This document shows, in pieces, positions 40,370-50,039 of a stretch of 64,000 bases of DNA (its first letter is position 1; every line of letters starts with the position of its first letter). Origin of the DNA: Pseudomonas sp. BP8 (GTDB lineage Bacteria; Pseudomonadota; Gammaproteobacteria; Pseudomonadales; Pseudomonadaceae); the NCBI RefSeq assembly GCF_017875955.1, contig NZ_JAGINK010000001.1, positions 3,874,501 to 3,938,500 on the forward strand, written 5' to 3'. The notes under the pieces were generated by a model. That model worked only from the letters and a program-made list of their open reading frames with translations. It made no database searches and was not told the DNA's origin. The translations under genes were made by a program, and so were the position numbers.

Positions 40370-43300
40370 AGCGGGGTATCCAGTGCAGCGTCGGTGCGCA
40401 CACCGCGCCAACGGTTGAATCGATGACGCAGGTGGTCGAGGTAGAGGTAGACCACAGGCGTCGTGTAAAGGGTCAGGACCTGACTGAAGACCAGGCCGCC
40501 AATGATGGTCAAGCCCAGTGGCTGGCGCATCTCCGCACCCTCGGCATTGCTCAGCAGCAGCGGCAAGGCACCCAGGATGGCGGCGATGGTGGTCATCAGG
40601 ATCGGCCGCAAGCGCAGCAGGCAGGCGCGACGGATCGACTCTTCGGGGCTGAGGCCTTCGTTGCGCTCCAACTGCAGGGCGAGGTCGATCATCAGAATGG
40701 CGTTTTTCTTCACCACGCCAATCAGCAAGAACAACCCCAGCAACGAGATCAGGCTGAACTCACCGCCGGTGACGTACATCGCCAGCAAGGCGCCGACACC
40801 CGCCGACGGCAAGGTCGAGAGAATGGTCAGCGGGTGGATGTAGCTCTCGTAGAGAATCCCCAGCACCAGGTACACCAGCACCAGCGCGCCGAGGATCATC
40901 AGCGGTTGGCCCTCCTGGGTCTTGGCGAAGGCATCTGCGGTCCCGCCGAGCTTGGCGATAACGTCTTCAGGCAAGCCGAGCTTGGCCACCGAGCGCTCGA
41001 CCGCAGCCATGGCCTGGTCGGGGCTATAGCCTTCGGCAACGTCGAAGGCGATGTCTTCGGAGGCGAACTGGCCTTCGTGGCTGACGCGGTCGTTGGCCAG
41101 GCTGTTCTCGTAACGGGCGAAGGCCGACAGCGGCACACGGGCGCCGTCTGCAGTAATGACCTGGACCTGCTCCAGGGTGCTTGGGTCCCAGGCGTACTTG
41201 GGGTTGATCTCCAACACGACCTGGTACTGGTTGAGGCTGTCGTAGATGGTCGAGATCTGCCGCTGGCTGTAGGCGTTGTTGAGTACCGAAGTGACCATGT
41301 CCATGTCGATCCCGAGGCGCTTGGCCTGGTCACGGTCGACCACCAGGGTCACTTGCTGGGTACCGGCACCATCACGGGCGTCGATGGCGGTCAGCTCGGG
41401 CAAGGCGCGCAAGGCAGCGGTGACTTTCGGGAACCACTCGCGCAACGCGGCCAGGTCACCGCTCTGCAAGGTGTAGAGATACTGCGAGCTGCTCTGGTCG
41501 CGGCCACCACCACCCAGTTGCAGGTCTTGGTCGGCCATCAGGAACAGGCGGCCGCCGGGAACCTTGGGCAGCTCCTTGCGCAGGCGTTCAATCACCTTCT
41601 GGGCATCGATCTTGCGTTCCGCGATCGGCTTGAGACGCACCAGGACCATGGCGTTGTTGGTGCCGCTGTTGCCGCCGATGAAACCGGCGACGCTCTGCAC
41701 GGCGGGGTCGGCAAGCAATGCGCGGCGGTAGATTTCCATCTTGGGCTGCATCACCGTGAACGACAGGCCGTCATCGCCACGGATAAAGCCCATCAACTGG
41801 CCGGTGTCCTGCTGCGGCATGAGGGTCTTGGGCACCACCACGTACAGGGCGATGTTGACACCGATCGTCACCAGCAGGCTGATCAGGGTCAGGCGCCGAT
41901 GGCGCAGCACCCAGCCGAGGCTGCGGTCATAACCGCTGACCATGCGCTGGTGAACCCTGTCGCTCCAGCGCTGCAGGCGGTTCTGCTCCTGCTGGTGAGG
42001 CTTGAGCCAGCGTGCGCAGAGCATTGGCGTAAGGGTCAGGGAGACCACCAGCGAGACGATGATCGCCGCCGCGAGGGTGATCGAAAACTCCTGGAACAGG
42101 CCCCGCACAATGCCGCCCATGAACAGGATCGAGACGAACACCGCGACCAGCGAGACGTTCATCGAAAGCAGCGTGAAACCGACCTCCTTGGCGCCGATAA
42201 ACGCTGCGCGCATGGGCGGTTCGCCCTTTTCGATATGCCGGGAGATGTTTTCCAGCACCACGATGGCATCGTCCACCACCAGGCCGGTGGCGAGAATCAG
42301 GGCCATCAGCGACAGGTTGTTCAGGGAAAAGCCGCACAGGTACATCACGGCAAAGGTACCCACCAGCGACACCGGTACCGCGAGGCTGGGGATCAGCGAG
42401 GCGCGCAAGTTGCCGAGGAACAGGTAGACCACCAGGATCACCAGAACTACGGCGATCAGCAGGGTGTGCTCGGCCTCCTTGAGGGTGGCCTTGATCACCG
42501 GCGAGCGGTCCATGGCGATGTTCAGCTTGACGCTGGCCGGCAGCAACGACTGCAAGGCCGGCAGTTGCGCCTTGATCTGTTCGACGGTTTCGATGATGTT
42601 GGCGTTGTTCTGCCGGTTGACGACCAACAGCACCGCGCTCTCGTCATTGAAAAAACCGCTGTTGTAGCGATTCTCGACGCTGTCGGTGACCGTAGCCACA
42701 TCGGCCAGGCGCAGGATCGAGCCGTCAGTCTGGCGAATCACCAGCGGCTCGTAGTCCTTGGCCTTTTCCAGCTGGTCATTGGCGCGGACCTGCCAGTTAC
42801 GCTCGGCATCCTCGACAAAGCCCATCGGTCGGCGCTGGTTGGCATTGGCCACCGCAGTGCGCACTTCGTCCAGCGACAGCGCGTACTGGTTGAGCAATTG
42901 CGGCTCCAGCGAGATGCGCACTGCCGGCAACGAACTGCCGCCGATCTGCACCTCCCCTACCCCGCTGACCTGGGCCAGGCTCTGCGACAGGATGGTGTCA
43001 GCCAGGTCATACAGTTGGCCTTTCTGCAGCACATCCGAAGTCAGCGACAAGACCATGATCGGCGCTTGGGACGGGTTGATCTTCTTGTAGGTGGGCATGC
43101 TGCGCATGCCGCTCGGCAACAGGTTGCGGGTGGCGTTGATCGCCGCCTGCACCTCGCGCGCTGCGCCATCAATGTCGCGCCCCTGCTCGAAGCCGATGAT
43201 CACGCGGGTAGAGCCCTGGTTGGAACTACTGGTCAGGGTAGTAACCCCGGCAATGGCGCCAAGCTTGCGCTCCAACGGCGTGGCCACGGTAGACGCCATG

Positions 43301-43473
43301 ACCTCGGGGCTGGCACCGGACAGGTTGGCCGACACCACGATCACCGGGAAGTCAATCTGCGGCAGCGGCGCCACCGGCAGCAGACCAAAGCTGACACCGC
43401 CCAGCAGCATGATCGCCAGGCTCAGCAGCATGGTCGCTACTGGCCGGCGGATGAATGGACCGGAAAGGTTCAT
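40366..43473 (-). CDS. muxC: RND multidrug efflux subunit MuxC (MdtC-like)
   Basis: This 1035-residue inner-membrane RND permease starts MNLSGPFIRRPVATMLLSLA and ends in a basic tail. It has TM4 proton-relay Asp pair 'GLVVDDAIVVLENI', two large periplasmic loops, and 'RLRPILMTTIAAILGALPLL' in the second half. It pairs with MuxB as a heteromeric pump, a rare arrangement shared with E. coli MdtBC. It exports drugs by proton antiport (novobiocin, macrolides and others in P. aeruginosa). Starts in an ATGA overlap with muxB. Full length for the family. Confidence 0.93.
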   Translation of the reverse strand: MNLSGPFIRRPVATMLLSLAIMLLGGVSFGLLPVAPLPQIDFPVIVVSANLSGASPEVMASTVATPLERKLGAIAGVTTLTSSSNQGSTRVIIGFEQGRDIDGAAREVQAAINATRNLLPSGMRSMPTYKKINPSQAPIMVLSLTSDVLQKGQLYDLADTILSQSLAQVSGVGEVQIGGSSLPAVRISLEPQLLNQYALSLDEVRTAVANANQRRPMGFVEDAERNWQVRANDQLEKAKDYEPLVIRQTDGSILRLADVATVTDSVENRYNSGFFNDESAVLLVVNRQNNANIIETVEQIKAQLPALQSLLPASVKLNIAMDRSPVIKATLKEAEHTLLIAVVLVILVVYLFLGNLRASLIPSLAVPVSLVGTFAVMYLCGFSLNNLSLMALILATGLVVDDAIVVLENISRHIEKGEPPMRAAFIGAKEVGFTLLSMNVSLVAVFVSILFMGGIVRGLFQEFSITLAAAIIVSLVVSLTLTPMLCARWLKPHQQEQNRLQRWSDRVHQRMVSGYDRSLGWVLRHRRLTLISLLVTIGVNIALYVVVPKTLMPQQDTGQLMGFIRGDDGLSFTVMQPKMEIYRRALLADPAVQSVAGFIGGNSGTNNAMVLVRLKPIAERKIDAQKVIERLRKELPKVPGGRLFLMADQDLQLGGGGRDQSSSQYLYTLQSGDLAALREWFPKVTAALRALPELTAIDARDGAGTQQVTLVVDRDQAKRLGIDMDMVTSVLNNAYSQRQISTIYDSLNQYQVVLEINPKYAWDPSTLEQVQVITADGARVPLSAFARYENSLANDRVSHEGQFASEDIAFDVAEGYSPDQAMAAVERSVAKLGLPEDVIAKLGGTADAFAKTQEGQPLMILGALVLVYLVLGILYESYIHPLTILSTLPSAGVGALLAMYVTGGEFSLISLLGLFLLIGVVKKNAILMIDLALQLERNEGLSPEESIRRACLLRLRPILMTTIAAILGALPLLLSNAEGAEMRQPLGLTIIGGLVFSQVLTLYTTPVVYLYLDHLRHRFNRWRGVRTDAALDTPL

Positions 43474-46400
43474 GCCTCTGCCTGCTTCGTGTCAGTGGCC
43501 GGGCGCCAGCGGCGTGCCAGGCGATCGAAGTACAGGTAGATGACCGGCGTGGTGAACAGCGTCAGCACCTGGCTGACCAGCAGCCCCCCGACCATGACCA
43601 GGCCCAGCGGCTGGCGCAGCTCGGCGCCAGAACCGGTGGCGAGCATCAACGGTACCGCACCGAACAGCGCGGCCAGGGTAGTCATCAGGATCGGCCGGAA
43701 GCGCAACAGTGCCGCCTGGTAGATCGCATCGTGCGGGGTCATGCCCTGGTTGCGCTCGGCTTCGAGGGCGAAGTCGATCATCATGATCGCATTCTTCTTG
43801 ACGATGCCGATCAGCAGGATGATGCCGATGATCGCGATCATGCCCAGGTCATTGCCACTGAGGATCAGCGCCAGCAAGGCGCCGACCGCCGCCGAGGGCA
43901 ACGTGGAAAGAATCGTCACCGGGTGGATGTAGCTCTCGTAGAGCACGCCCAGCACGATGTACATGGTCACCACGGCCGCCAGGATCAGCAGCAAGGTGCT
44001 CGACAGCGAGGCCTGGAACGCTTCGGCAGCGCCCTGGAAGCGGGTCTGCACGCCAATCGGCATGCCGATCTCCTGCTGCACCTGCTCGATGGCCTGGACC
44101 GCCTCACCCAGGGCGACGCCGTGGGCCAGGTTGAACGACATCATCACGGCCGGGAACTGCCCGATATGCGAGATCGCCAACTGCGCCTGGCGCTGCTCGA
44201 TGCGCGCCAGCGCCGACAGACGCACCTGGCCGCCATCGCTGGCCTTGACGTGGATCGACTCGAGCGCCGCCGGGCCAATACTGGCCGCAGTCTGCGATTG
44301 CAGGACCACCCGGTACTGGCTGGCCTGGGTGTAGATGGTCGAGATCTGCCGCTGGCCGAACGCGTCATACAGGGCGTTGGTGATCTGCGAAACGTTGATC
44401 CCCAGGCGGCTGGCCATGTCGCGGTCGATCACCAGGTACACCTGCAAGCCTTTGTCCTGCAGGTCGCTGGCGACGTCCCTCAGCTCCGGGCGCTGCTGCA
44501 GGGCCTGGACTAGCTTGCCGCTCCACTCGGAGAGCATGTCGGCGTCCGGCGACGACAGGCTGAACTGGTACTGGGTGCGGCTGACGCGGTCTTCGATGCT
44601 CAGGTCCTGCACCGGCTGCATGAACAGGCGGATGCCGACCAGTTTGTCGACCTGCGGCTGCAGGCGGTTGATCACGTCGGTGGCGGTCACATCACGATCG
44701 CCGTGGGCCTTGAGGTTGATCAGCAGGCGACCACTGTTAAGGGTGGCGTTGTCGCCATCCACGCCGATGTAGGAGGACAGGCTCTGCACGGCCGGATCCT
44801 GCAGGATGACCTTGCTCAACGCCTGCTGCCGTTCACTCATGGCGGCGAACGAGGTGGATTGCGGAGCCTCGGAGATACCCTGGATAACACCAGTGTCCTG
44901 CACCGGGAAGAAGCCCTTGGGCACCGCCATGTACAGCACCACGGTCAACACCAGGCTACCGACCGCCACCAGCAGGGTCAGCGGCTGATGACGCAGCACC
45001 CACTGCAGGCCACGCCCATAGTGCTTGATCAGCCAGTCGATCCAGGCGCCGCTGGCGCGGTAGAAACGGCCCTGCTCTTCTTCCTTGGGCTCACGCTTGA
45101 GCAGGCGCGCGCACATCATCGGCGTCAGCGTCAGCGAGACCACCAGCGAGATCAGGATGGCCACCGCCAGGGTGATGGCGAACTCGCGGAACAACCGGCC
45201 GACCACGTCGGCCATGAACAGCAGCGGGATCAACACGGCAATCAGCGAGAAGGTCAGCGAGATCAAGGTGAAGCCAATCTGCCGCGCGCCCTTGAGCGCC
45301 GCTTGCATGGGCGTCTCGCCCTCCTCGATATGCCGGGAAATGTTCTCCAGCATGACGATGGCGTCGTCCACCACAAAGCCTGTGGCGATGGTCAGGGCCA
45401 TCAGGGTCAGGTTGTTGATGGAGAACCCGGCCAGGTACATCACGCCGAAGGTGCCGATCAGCGACAGCGGCACTGCGATCGACGGAATGATCGTGGCACT
45501 GACCCGGCGCAGGAACAAGAACGTGACCATCACCACCAGCACGATGGCGATCAGCAGTTCGTGCTGGACATCGGTAACCGCGGCGCGGATGGTCTGGGTA
45601 CGGTCGGTGAGGACCATCACGTCGAGGCCGGCCGGCAGGTTGTCGGTGATCGACGGCAGCAGTTGCTTGATCCGGTCGACCACTTCGATGACGTTGGCAC
45701 CGGGCTGGCGCTGGATATTCAGCAGCACCGCCTGGTTCTCATTGGCCCAGGCCGCGAGGCGCTCGTTCTCGGCGCCATCGACGATCTCGGCAACGTCCTT
45801 CAGGCGCAGCGGCGCACCATTGTTGTAGGCGAGGATGAGGTTGGCGTATTCCTCGGGAGAGCGCAGCTGGTCGTTGGCATCGAGCATCGACACCCGGGTC
45901 GGGCCGTCGAAGTTGCCTTTGGGCTGGTTGACGTTGGAGGCACCGATCAGGGTGCGCACATCTTCCAGGTTCAGGCCATTGGCGGCCAGGGCATCGACGT
46001 TGACCTTGATCCGCACCGCCTGACGTTGGCCGCCGGCGATGCTGACCATGCCGACGCCGCTGATCTGGGCAAGCTTCTGCGCCACGCGGGTGTCGACCAG
46101 GTCGTTGAGCTTGGGCAGCGGCATGGTCTTGGAAGAAATCGCCAGGGTCAGCACCGGGGTGTCGGCCGGGTTGACCTTGTTGTACACCGGTGGCGCCGGC
46201 AGGTCGCTGGGCAGCAGGTTGCTGGCGGCGTTGATCGCGGCCTGCACCTGTTGCTCGGCAACGTCCATGTTGATGTCCAGGCTGAAGCGCAGGGTCAGTA
46301 CCGACGCACCGCCCGAACTGGTCGAGGCCATCTGGGTCAGGCCGGGCATCTGGCCGAACTGGCGCTCCAGGGGCGCGGTGACCGCGCTGGTCATCACCTG

Positions 46401-46568
46401 CGGACTGGCCCCGGGGTAGAGAGTCATGACCCGGATGGTCGGATAGTCGACCTGCGGCAACGCCGAAACCGGTAGCAGCTTGTAGGCGATGAGGCCGGCC
46501 AGGACGATGGCCAGCATGCTCAGCGTGGTGGCGACCGGGCGGAGAATGAACAGGCGCGAGAGGTTCAT
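43470..46568 (-). CDS. muxB: RND multidrug efflux subunit MuxB (MdtB-like)
   Basis: This 1032-residue RND permease starts MNLSRLFILRPVATTLSMLA. 'GFVVDDAIVMLENISRH' holds the TM4 Asp pair and 'RFRPILMTTLAALFGAVPLM' closes the second transmembrane half. It is about equally long as MuxC and clearly paralogous, with diverged porter domains, as expected of a heterotrimer. In MdtBC two copies of B and one of C form the pump, and C is thought to bind substrate while B carries protons; that is known for E. coli and inferred here. ATGA overlaps with both neighbours. Confidence 0.93.
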   Translation of the reverse strand: MNLSRLFILRPVATTLSMLAIVLAGLIAYKLLPVSALPQVDYPTIRVMTLYPGASPQVMTSAVTAPLERQFGQMPGLTQMASTSSGGASVLTLRFSLDINMDVAEQQVQAAINAASNLLPSDLPAPPVYNKVNPADTPVLTLAISSKTMPLPKLNDLVDTRVAQKLAQISGVGMVSIAGGQRQAVRIKVNVDALAANGLNLEDVRTLIGASNVNQPKGNFDGPTRVSMLDANDQLRSPEEYANLILAYNNGAPLRLKDVAEIVDGAENERLAAWANENQAVLLNIQRQPGANVIEVVDRIKQLLPSITDNLPAGLDVMVLTDRTQTIRAAVTDVQHELLIAIVLVVMVTFLFLRRVSATIIPSIAVPLSLIGTFGVMYLAGFSINNLTLMALTIATGFVVDDAIVMLENISRHIEEGETPMQAALKGARQIGFTLISLTFSLIAVLIPLLFMADVVGRLFREFAITLAVAILISLVVSLTLTPMMCARLLKREPKEEEQGRFYRASGAWIDWLIKHYGRGLQWVLRHQPLTLLVAVGSLVLTVVLYMAVPKGFFPVQDTGVIQGISEAPQSTSFAAMSERQQALSKVILQDPAVQSLSSYIGVDGDNATLNSGRLLINLKAHGDRDVTATDVINRLQPQVDKLVGIRLFMQPVQDLSIEDRVSRTQYQFSLSSPDADMLSEWSGKLVQALQQRPELRDVASDLQDKGLQVYLVIDRDMASRLGINVSQITNALYDAFGQRQISTIYTQASQYRVVLQSQTAASIGPAALESIHVKASDGGQVRLSALARIEQRQAQLAISHIGQFPAVMMSFNLAHGVALGEAVQAIEQVQQEIGMPIGVQTRFQGAAEAFQASLSSTLLLILAAVVTMYIVLGVLYESYIHPVTILSTLPSAAVGALLALILSGNDLGMIAIIGIILLIGIVKKNAIMMIDFALEAERNQGMTPHDAIYQAALLRFRPILMTTLAALFGAVPLMLATGSGAELRQPLGLVMVGGLLVSQVLTLFTTPVIYLYFDRLARRWRPATDTKQAEA

Positions 46569-47833
46569 GCGCCCGCCTTGCCCGGCTTGCTTGCTTCGAT
46601 CGCGCCATTGGCGTCTTGGCCTTGCAGGTGCTGGCCGGGGGTGGTCGGTACTTGCGAGCTGTCTTCGACCACTTCTACCACACTGCCTTCACGCAGGCGG
46701 TCGGTGCCTTCCAGCACCAGGCGATCACCGGCGGCCAGGCCTTCGAGGATCACGCTCTGCTCACCATCGCTGGCGCCTACCTTGAGCTTGCGCACATTGA
46801 CCTTGTTGTCGGCGTTGACCACGTAGGCAAAGGTGCCGTCGTTGCCGAACTGGATGGCCGCTGCTGGGGCCATCACCACCTGCTTGAGGGTGTCGGCGAG
46901 CAGGCGCACGTTGACGAACTGATTGGGGAACAGAGCCTGATCCTTGTTATCGAAGCGGGCCTTGAACTTGAGCGTGCCGGTGGTGGTGTCGATCTGATTG
47001 TCGGGGCTGCCGAGTACGCCGGTGGACTGCAGCTTGCTGTCGCTGCGGTCCCAGGCTTCGACCGGCAATGCAGCGCCACCGCGGTAGCGTTCGAGGACGG
47101 TGGTCAGCTCGGTCTCCGGCAACGTGAAGGCAACGCTGATCGGCTCGGTCTGGGTGATCACCACCAGCGCGGTAGTGTCGTTGGCTGCCACCAGGTTGCC
47201 CAGGTCGAGTTGGCGCAGGCCCACGCGGCCGTTGATCGGCGCGCGGATCTGGGTGAATTCGAGGTTCAGGCGCGCATCGCTGACAGCCGCCTGATTGGTT
47301 TTTACCAGCCCCTGGAACTGCGCTACCTGGGCTTCGGCGGTATCGAGGGTCTGCTTGGCGATGCTGTCTTCGGCATACAAGCCTTTGTAGCGGGCCACGT
47401 CGACCTGGGCGTTTTTCAACTGCGCCTGGTTCTGCGCCAGGGTGCCTTCGGCCTGCTGCAAGGCGATCCGATAGGTGCGCGGGTCGATTTCGGCAAGCAG
47501 ATCGCCAGCCTTGACCTGCTGGCCTTCCTTGAAGTGGATCTTGACCAGCTCACCGGCCACGCGGCTGCGGACATTGACGGTGTTGTTAGCCGTCACCGTG
47601 CCCAGCGCCTTGTAGTACAGCGGGAAGTCACCGACGCGCACAGGCTCGACACGAACCGGCACCGCTTCGGTGGAGCCGCCGAAACCTGGACGACCATTCT
47701 TGCCCGTGCGCTCGGCCTGTTCCTTTTGGCTCGATGCGGCGGGCCACAGCCACCAGGCCAACAAGGCCACCAGGAGCAGGATCAGCAGGCCGATGAGCCA
47801 GCGACGAGGGGAGCGGGAGACGGAAGCTTGCAT
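46565..47833 (-). CDS. muxA: Periplasmic adaptor MuxA (MdtA-like)
   Basis: This 422-residue membrane-fusion protein has an N-terminal anchor helix (about 12-29), then 'VPVRVEPVRVGDFPLYYKAL' beginning the membrane-proximal domain. A lipoyl half 'VRSRVAGELVKIHFKEGQQV', an alpha-hairpin (about 125-200) and 'IRAPINGRVGLRQLDLGNLV' follow. The C-terminus is Gln/Gly/Ala-rich. It bridges MuxBC and OpmB. First gene of the operon, so the promoter lies in 47834-48161. The stop overlaps muxB by ATGA. Confidence 0.93.
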   Translation of the reverse strand: MQASVSRSPRRWLIGLLILLLVALLAWWLWPAASSQKEQAERTGKNGRPGFGGSTEAVPVRVEPVRVGDFPLYYKALGTVTANNTVNVRSRVAGELVKIHFKEGQQVKAGDLLAEIDPRTYRIALQQAEGTLAQNQAQLKNAQVDVARYKGLYAEDSIAKQTLDTAEAQVAQFQGLVKTNQAAVSDARLNLEFTQIRAPINGRVGLRQLDLGNLVAANDTTALVVITQTEPISVAFTLPETELTTVLERYRGGAALPVEAWDRSDSKLQSTGVLGSPDNQIDTTTGTLKFKARFDNKDQALFPNQFVNVRLLADTLKQVVMAPAAAIQFGNDGTFAYVVNADNKVNVRKLKVGASDGEQSVILEGLAAGDRLVLEGTDRLREGSVVEVVEDSSQVPTTPGQHLQGQDANGAIEASKPGKAGA

Positions 47834-48161
47834 GGGTTGAACAGACCTTGTTCGGAAACGACGACTTTGGGAGGGTGAACGATAATCACTGGTATCGATT
47901 TAGCAAAGTGGCTTTACCCGGCATTTACCTTGGCTGACGTTGCTAAAACGATGAACTTTAAATGAAAACGGCCTGGAACAGTGTCCAGGCCATTACAGGG
48001 TGTTGCTCAGAGGCCGTCGCGGCTGCTGCGCAGCCCATCGCGACACAAGGCCGCTCCCACAGTTACTGCGCAAGTCTGATGAGCTGCGCCAACCTGTGGA
48101 AGCGGCCTTGCCGGGGCGCCGAAGCGGCCGGAAAGAGGCGCAAAGCGCCCCTTGGGTCGTC
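47834..48161. other. muxA / tpx intergenic region with terminator and repeat
   Basis: This 328-bp region holds a terminator for tpx (47964-47991; GGCCTGGA/TCCAGGCC, followed by GTTTTC on the minus strand). A CGCGACACAAGGCCGC repeat lies at about 48038-48060, with a GCTGCGCAGCC hairpin before it. The AT-rich part 47880-47960 probably carries the muxA promoter. Confidence 0.6.
47964..47991 (-). terminator. Terminator of tpx
   Basis: Stem GGCCTGGA/TCCAGGCC with a 6-nt loop, followed on the minus strand by GTTTTCATTT. It lies 170 nt beyond the tpx stop, so another end may exist closer. Confidence 0.6.
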
Positions 48162-48662
48162 TTACTTCAAGACAGCCAGGACGGCCTCGTAGTTCGGCTC
48201 TTCGGCGATTTCGCCGACCAGCTCGCTGTGCAGCACTTTATCGTTCTCGTCCAGCACCACTACCGCGCGGGCGGCCAGACCGGCCAGCGGGCCGTCAGCA
48301 ATAGCCACGCCGTAGTTTTCGAGGAACTCGCGACCGCGCAGGGTCGACAGGTTCTGGACGTTTTCCAAGCCTTCAGCGCCGCAGAAACGCGATTGGGCGA
48401 ACGGCAGGTCAGCCGAAACGCACAGCACGACGGTGTTGGCCAGCTCGTTGGCCTGGGCGTTGAACTTGCGCACCGAGGTGGCGCAGGTCGGGGTGTCGAC
48501 GCTTGGGAAGATGTTCAGCACCTTGCGCTTGCCGGCGTAGTCCTTCAGCGACTTGTCGGCCAGGCCATCACCGACCAGCGAAAAGGCCGGGGCCTGGGCG
48601 CCAGCCTGGGGCAGGTTGCCGTTGACTTGTACCGGGTTGCCTTTGAGGGTCACTTGAGCCAT
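48162..48662 (-). CDS. tpx: Thiol peroxidase Tpx
   Basis: This 166-residue atypical 2-Cys peroxiredoxin reduces lipid and organic hydroperoxides using thioredoxin. The peroxidatic Cys60 lies in 'FPSVDTPTCATSVRKFN' and the resolving Cys94 in 'QSRFCGAEGLENV', the same spacing as E. coli Tpx (61/95). AAGGA lies 8 nt before ATG 48662, so the longer frame from 48710 is not used. Monocistronic. Cytoplasmic or periplasmic location is debated for the family; no signal peptide is seen. Confidence 0.95.
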   Translation of the reverse strand: MAQVTLKGNPVQVNGNLPQAGAQAPAFSLVGDGLADKSLKDYAGKRKVLNIFPSVDTPTCATSVRKFNAQANELANTVVLCVSADLPFAQSRFCGAEGLENVQNLSTLRGREFLENYGVAIADGPLAGLAARAVVVLDENDKVLHSELVGEIAEEPNYEAVLAVLK

Positions 48663-48832
48663 GAGCGGAATCCTTATGCGGGTGTTTGAAAAGGACACTG
48701 AGTTAAGCATGAAGAGGCCCGCAAGCCTATGGGTACGATGGAAATTGTTCTATTGCCCGACAGTTTTTGTGGACAATTGAACGGTTCGGGTCTCAAAACA
48801 ATGGTTATTGATGGATTGTTGACGGAGATGGT

Positions 48833-48856
48833 TGGCTGGCTGGCTGGCTGGCTGGC
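48833..48856. repeat. Tetranucleotide repeat (TGGC)6
   Basis: Six perfect TGGC units immediately before the left arm of the repeat island. This sort of tract can vary in length by slippage. Confidence 0.9.
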
Positions 48857-49121
48857 TTAAGGATTGTGGGCTTATCCATTTGCTGTGGTGGCGCCACTGG
48901 CCCCTTCCGCCCTTACGGCGGGTCACTTTTTTTCTTGGAAAAAAGTAACCAAAAACCGCCTGCTCCTGCATCCGGCCCTCCGCTGCGCTCCGGGTTCCCT
49001 CGCTCCGGTCTTGCTCCGGGAGGACCGCGCTGTACGGCCCATCCTGGGCCTCAGCGCTTTCCGGCCATCCATGGCCTCCACCTCCCTGCGCAAGACCTCC
49101 ACTCGGCCTCCTGAAGTCGCC
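48854..49121. repeat. Left inverted arm of repeat island
   Basis: About 265 bp. It is the near-complement of 49687-49953. Shared landmarks are 'GGGCTTATCCATTTG', 'GGCCCCTTCCGCCCTTACGG' and 'GGCCATCCATGGCCTCCACC'. It contains an internal near-palindrome, GGTCACTTTTTTT..AAAAAAGTAACC (about 48921-48950). No convincing gene. Confidence 0.85.
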
Positions 49122-49657
49122 AAGTTACGGGTGGCGTCTGGGCTGGCGTTGTCTTGGATAGTGGCAGGTGTGGTGGATATTCGGGCCTCTTCGCGGGGCA
49201 AGCCCGCTCCTACAGGTATTGCGCCAATTTTGAATTCGGCGCTGTACCTGTAGGAGCGGGCTTGCCCCGCGAAGAGGCCGGTACTGCCAATGCAAAGCGC
49301 AGGGTGCAGCCCTGCCAGCCACACCACAAATCCGCTGGTAAATAAACAAAGCGAGAGCGCAGCGATTCGCCTGCCGTTGCCCTGGCTCCCCCGGTTGCGG
49401 GCGGCGCCTGGGTTGGCGTTATCTTCGATAGTGGCATGGGTGGTGGATATTCGGGCCTCTTCGCGGGGCAAGCCCGCTCCTACAGGTATCGCGCCGAATT
49501 CAAAATTTGCGCAATCCCTGTAGGAGCGGGCTTGCCCCGCGAAGAGGCCGGTACTGCCAATGCAAATCGCAGGGCGCAGCCCTGCCAGCCACCACACAAA
49601 TCCGCTGGTAAATAAACAAAGCGAGAGCGCAGCGATTCGCCAGGCGTTGCCCTGGCT
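49122..49657. repeat. Two 270-bp tandem direct repeats with REP pairs
   Basis: Copy 1 (49122-49387) and copy 2 (49392-49657) are offset by exactly 270 bp: TGGTGGATATTCGGGCCTCT recurs at 49171 and 49441, AATAAACAAAGCGAGAGCGC at 49341 and 49611. Each copy has a REP (49185-49216 and 49455-49486) and its inverse (49247-49278 and 49517-49548). The DNA between the REP arms differs, so each REP spacer has diverged more than its flanks. Confidence 0.88.
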
Positions 49658-49686
49658 GTTGATCTTGATCTTGCTCTTGATCTACC

Positions 49687-49953
49687 AGCGACTTCAGGAG
49701 GCCGAGTGGAGGTCTTGCGTAGGGAGGTGGAGGCCATGGATGGCCGGAAAGCGCTGAGGCCCAGGAGGGGCCGTACAGCGCGGTCCTCCCGGAGCAAGAC
49801 CGGAGCGAGGGAACCCGTAGCGCAGCGAAGGGCCGTATGATGGAGCAAGCGGTTTTTGGTTACTTTTTTCCAAGAAAAAAAAGACCCGCCGTAAGGGCGG
49901 AAGGGGCCAGAAAAGCCACCCCATCAAATGGATAAGCCCCCCATCCTAAAAGC
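49687..49953. repeat. Right inverted arm of repeat island
   Basis: Near-complement of the left arm 48854-49121, with scattered differences. The short stretch 49658-49686 before it has TTGATC hexamer repeats. The next 86 bp to sdaC hold nothing else I can support. Confidence 0.85.
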
Positions 49954-50039
49954 CCCAACCCCAGCCCATCGTCCCCGCCAAAAAAAATGCCCAGACCGCT
50001 CCAAGCGACCCAGGCACCTTGTTCAGCCAGTCTCAGCCA

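Noticed and set aside
40423..43539. 1038-residue ORF antisense to muxC
   Set aside because: Shadow frame in GC-rich DNA; His/Gln/Asp-rich low-complexity product, while the other strand encodes a full RND permease.
49200..49600. ORFs whose products contain 'FAGQARSYR', near repeat regions
   Set aside because: These are translations of REP elements; the same peptide recurs at every REP copy and has no family.
48833..49953. CRISPR array interpretation of the repeat island
   Set aside because: Repeats are 270 bp and inverted arms; there are no short regular repeats with unique spacers and no cas genes.
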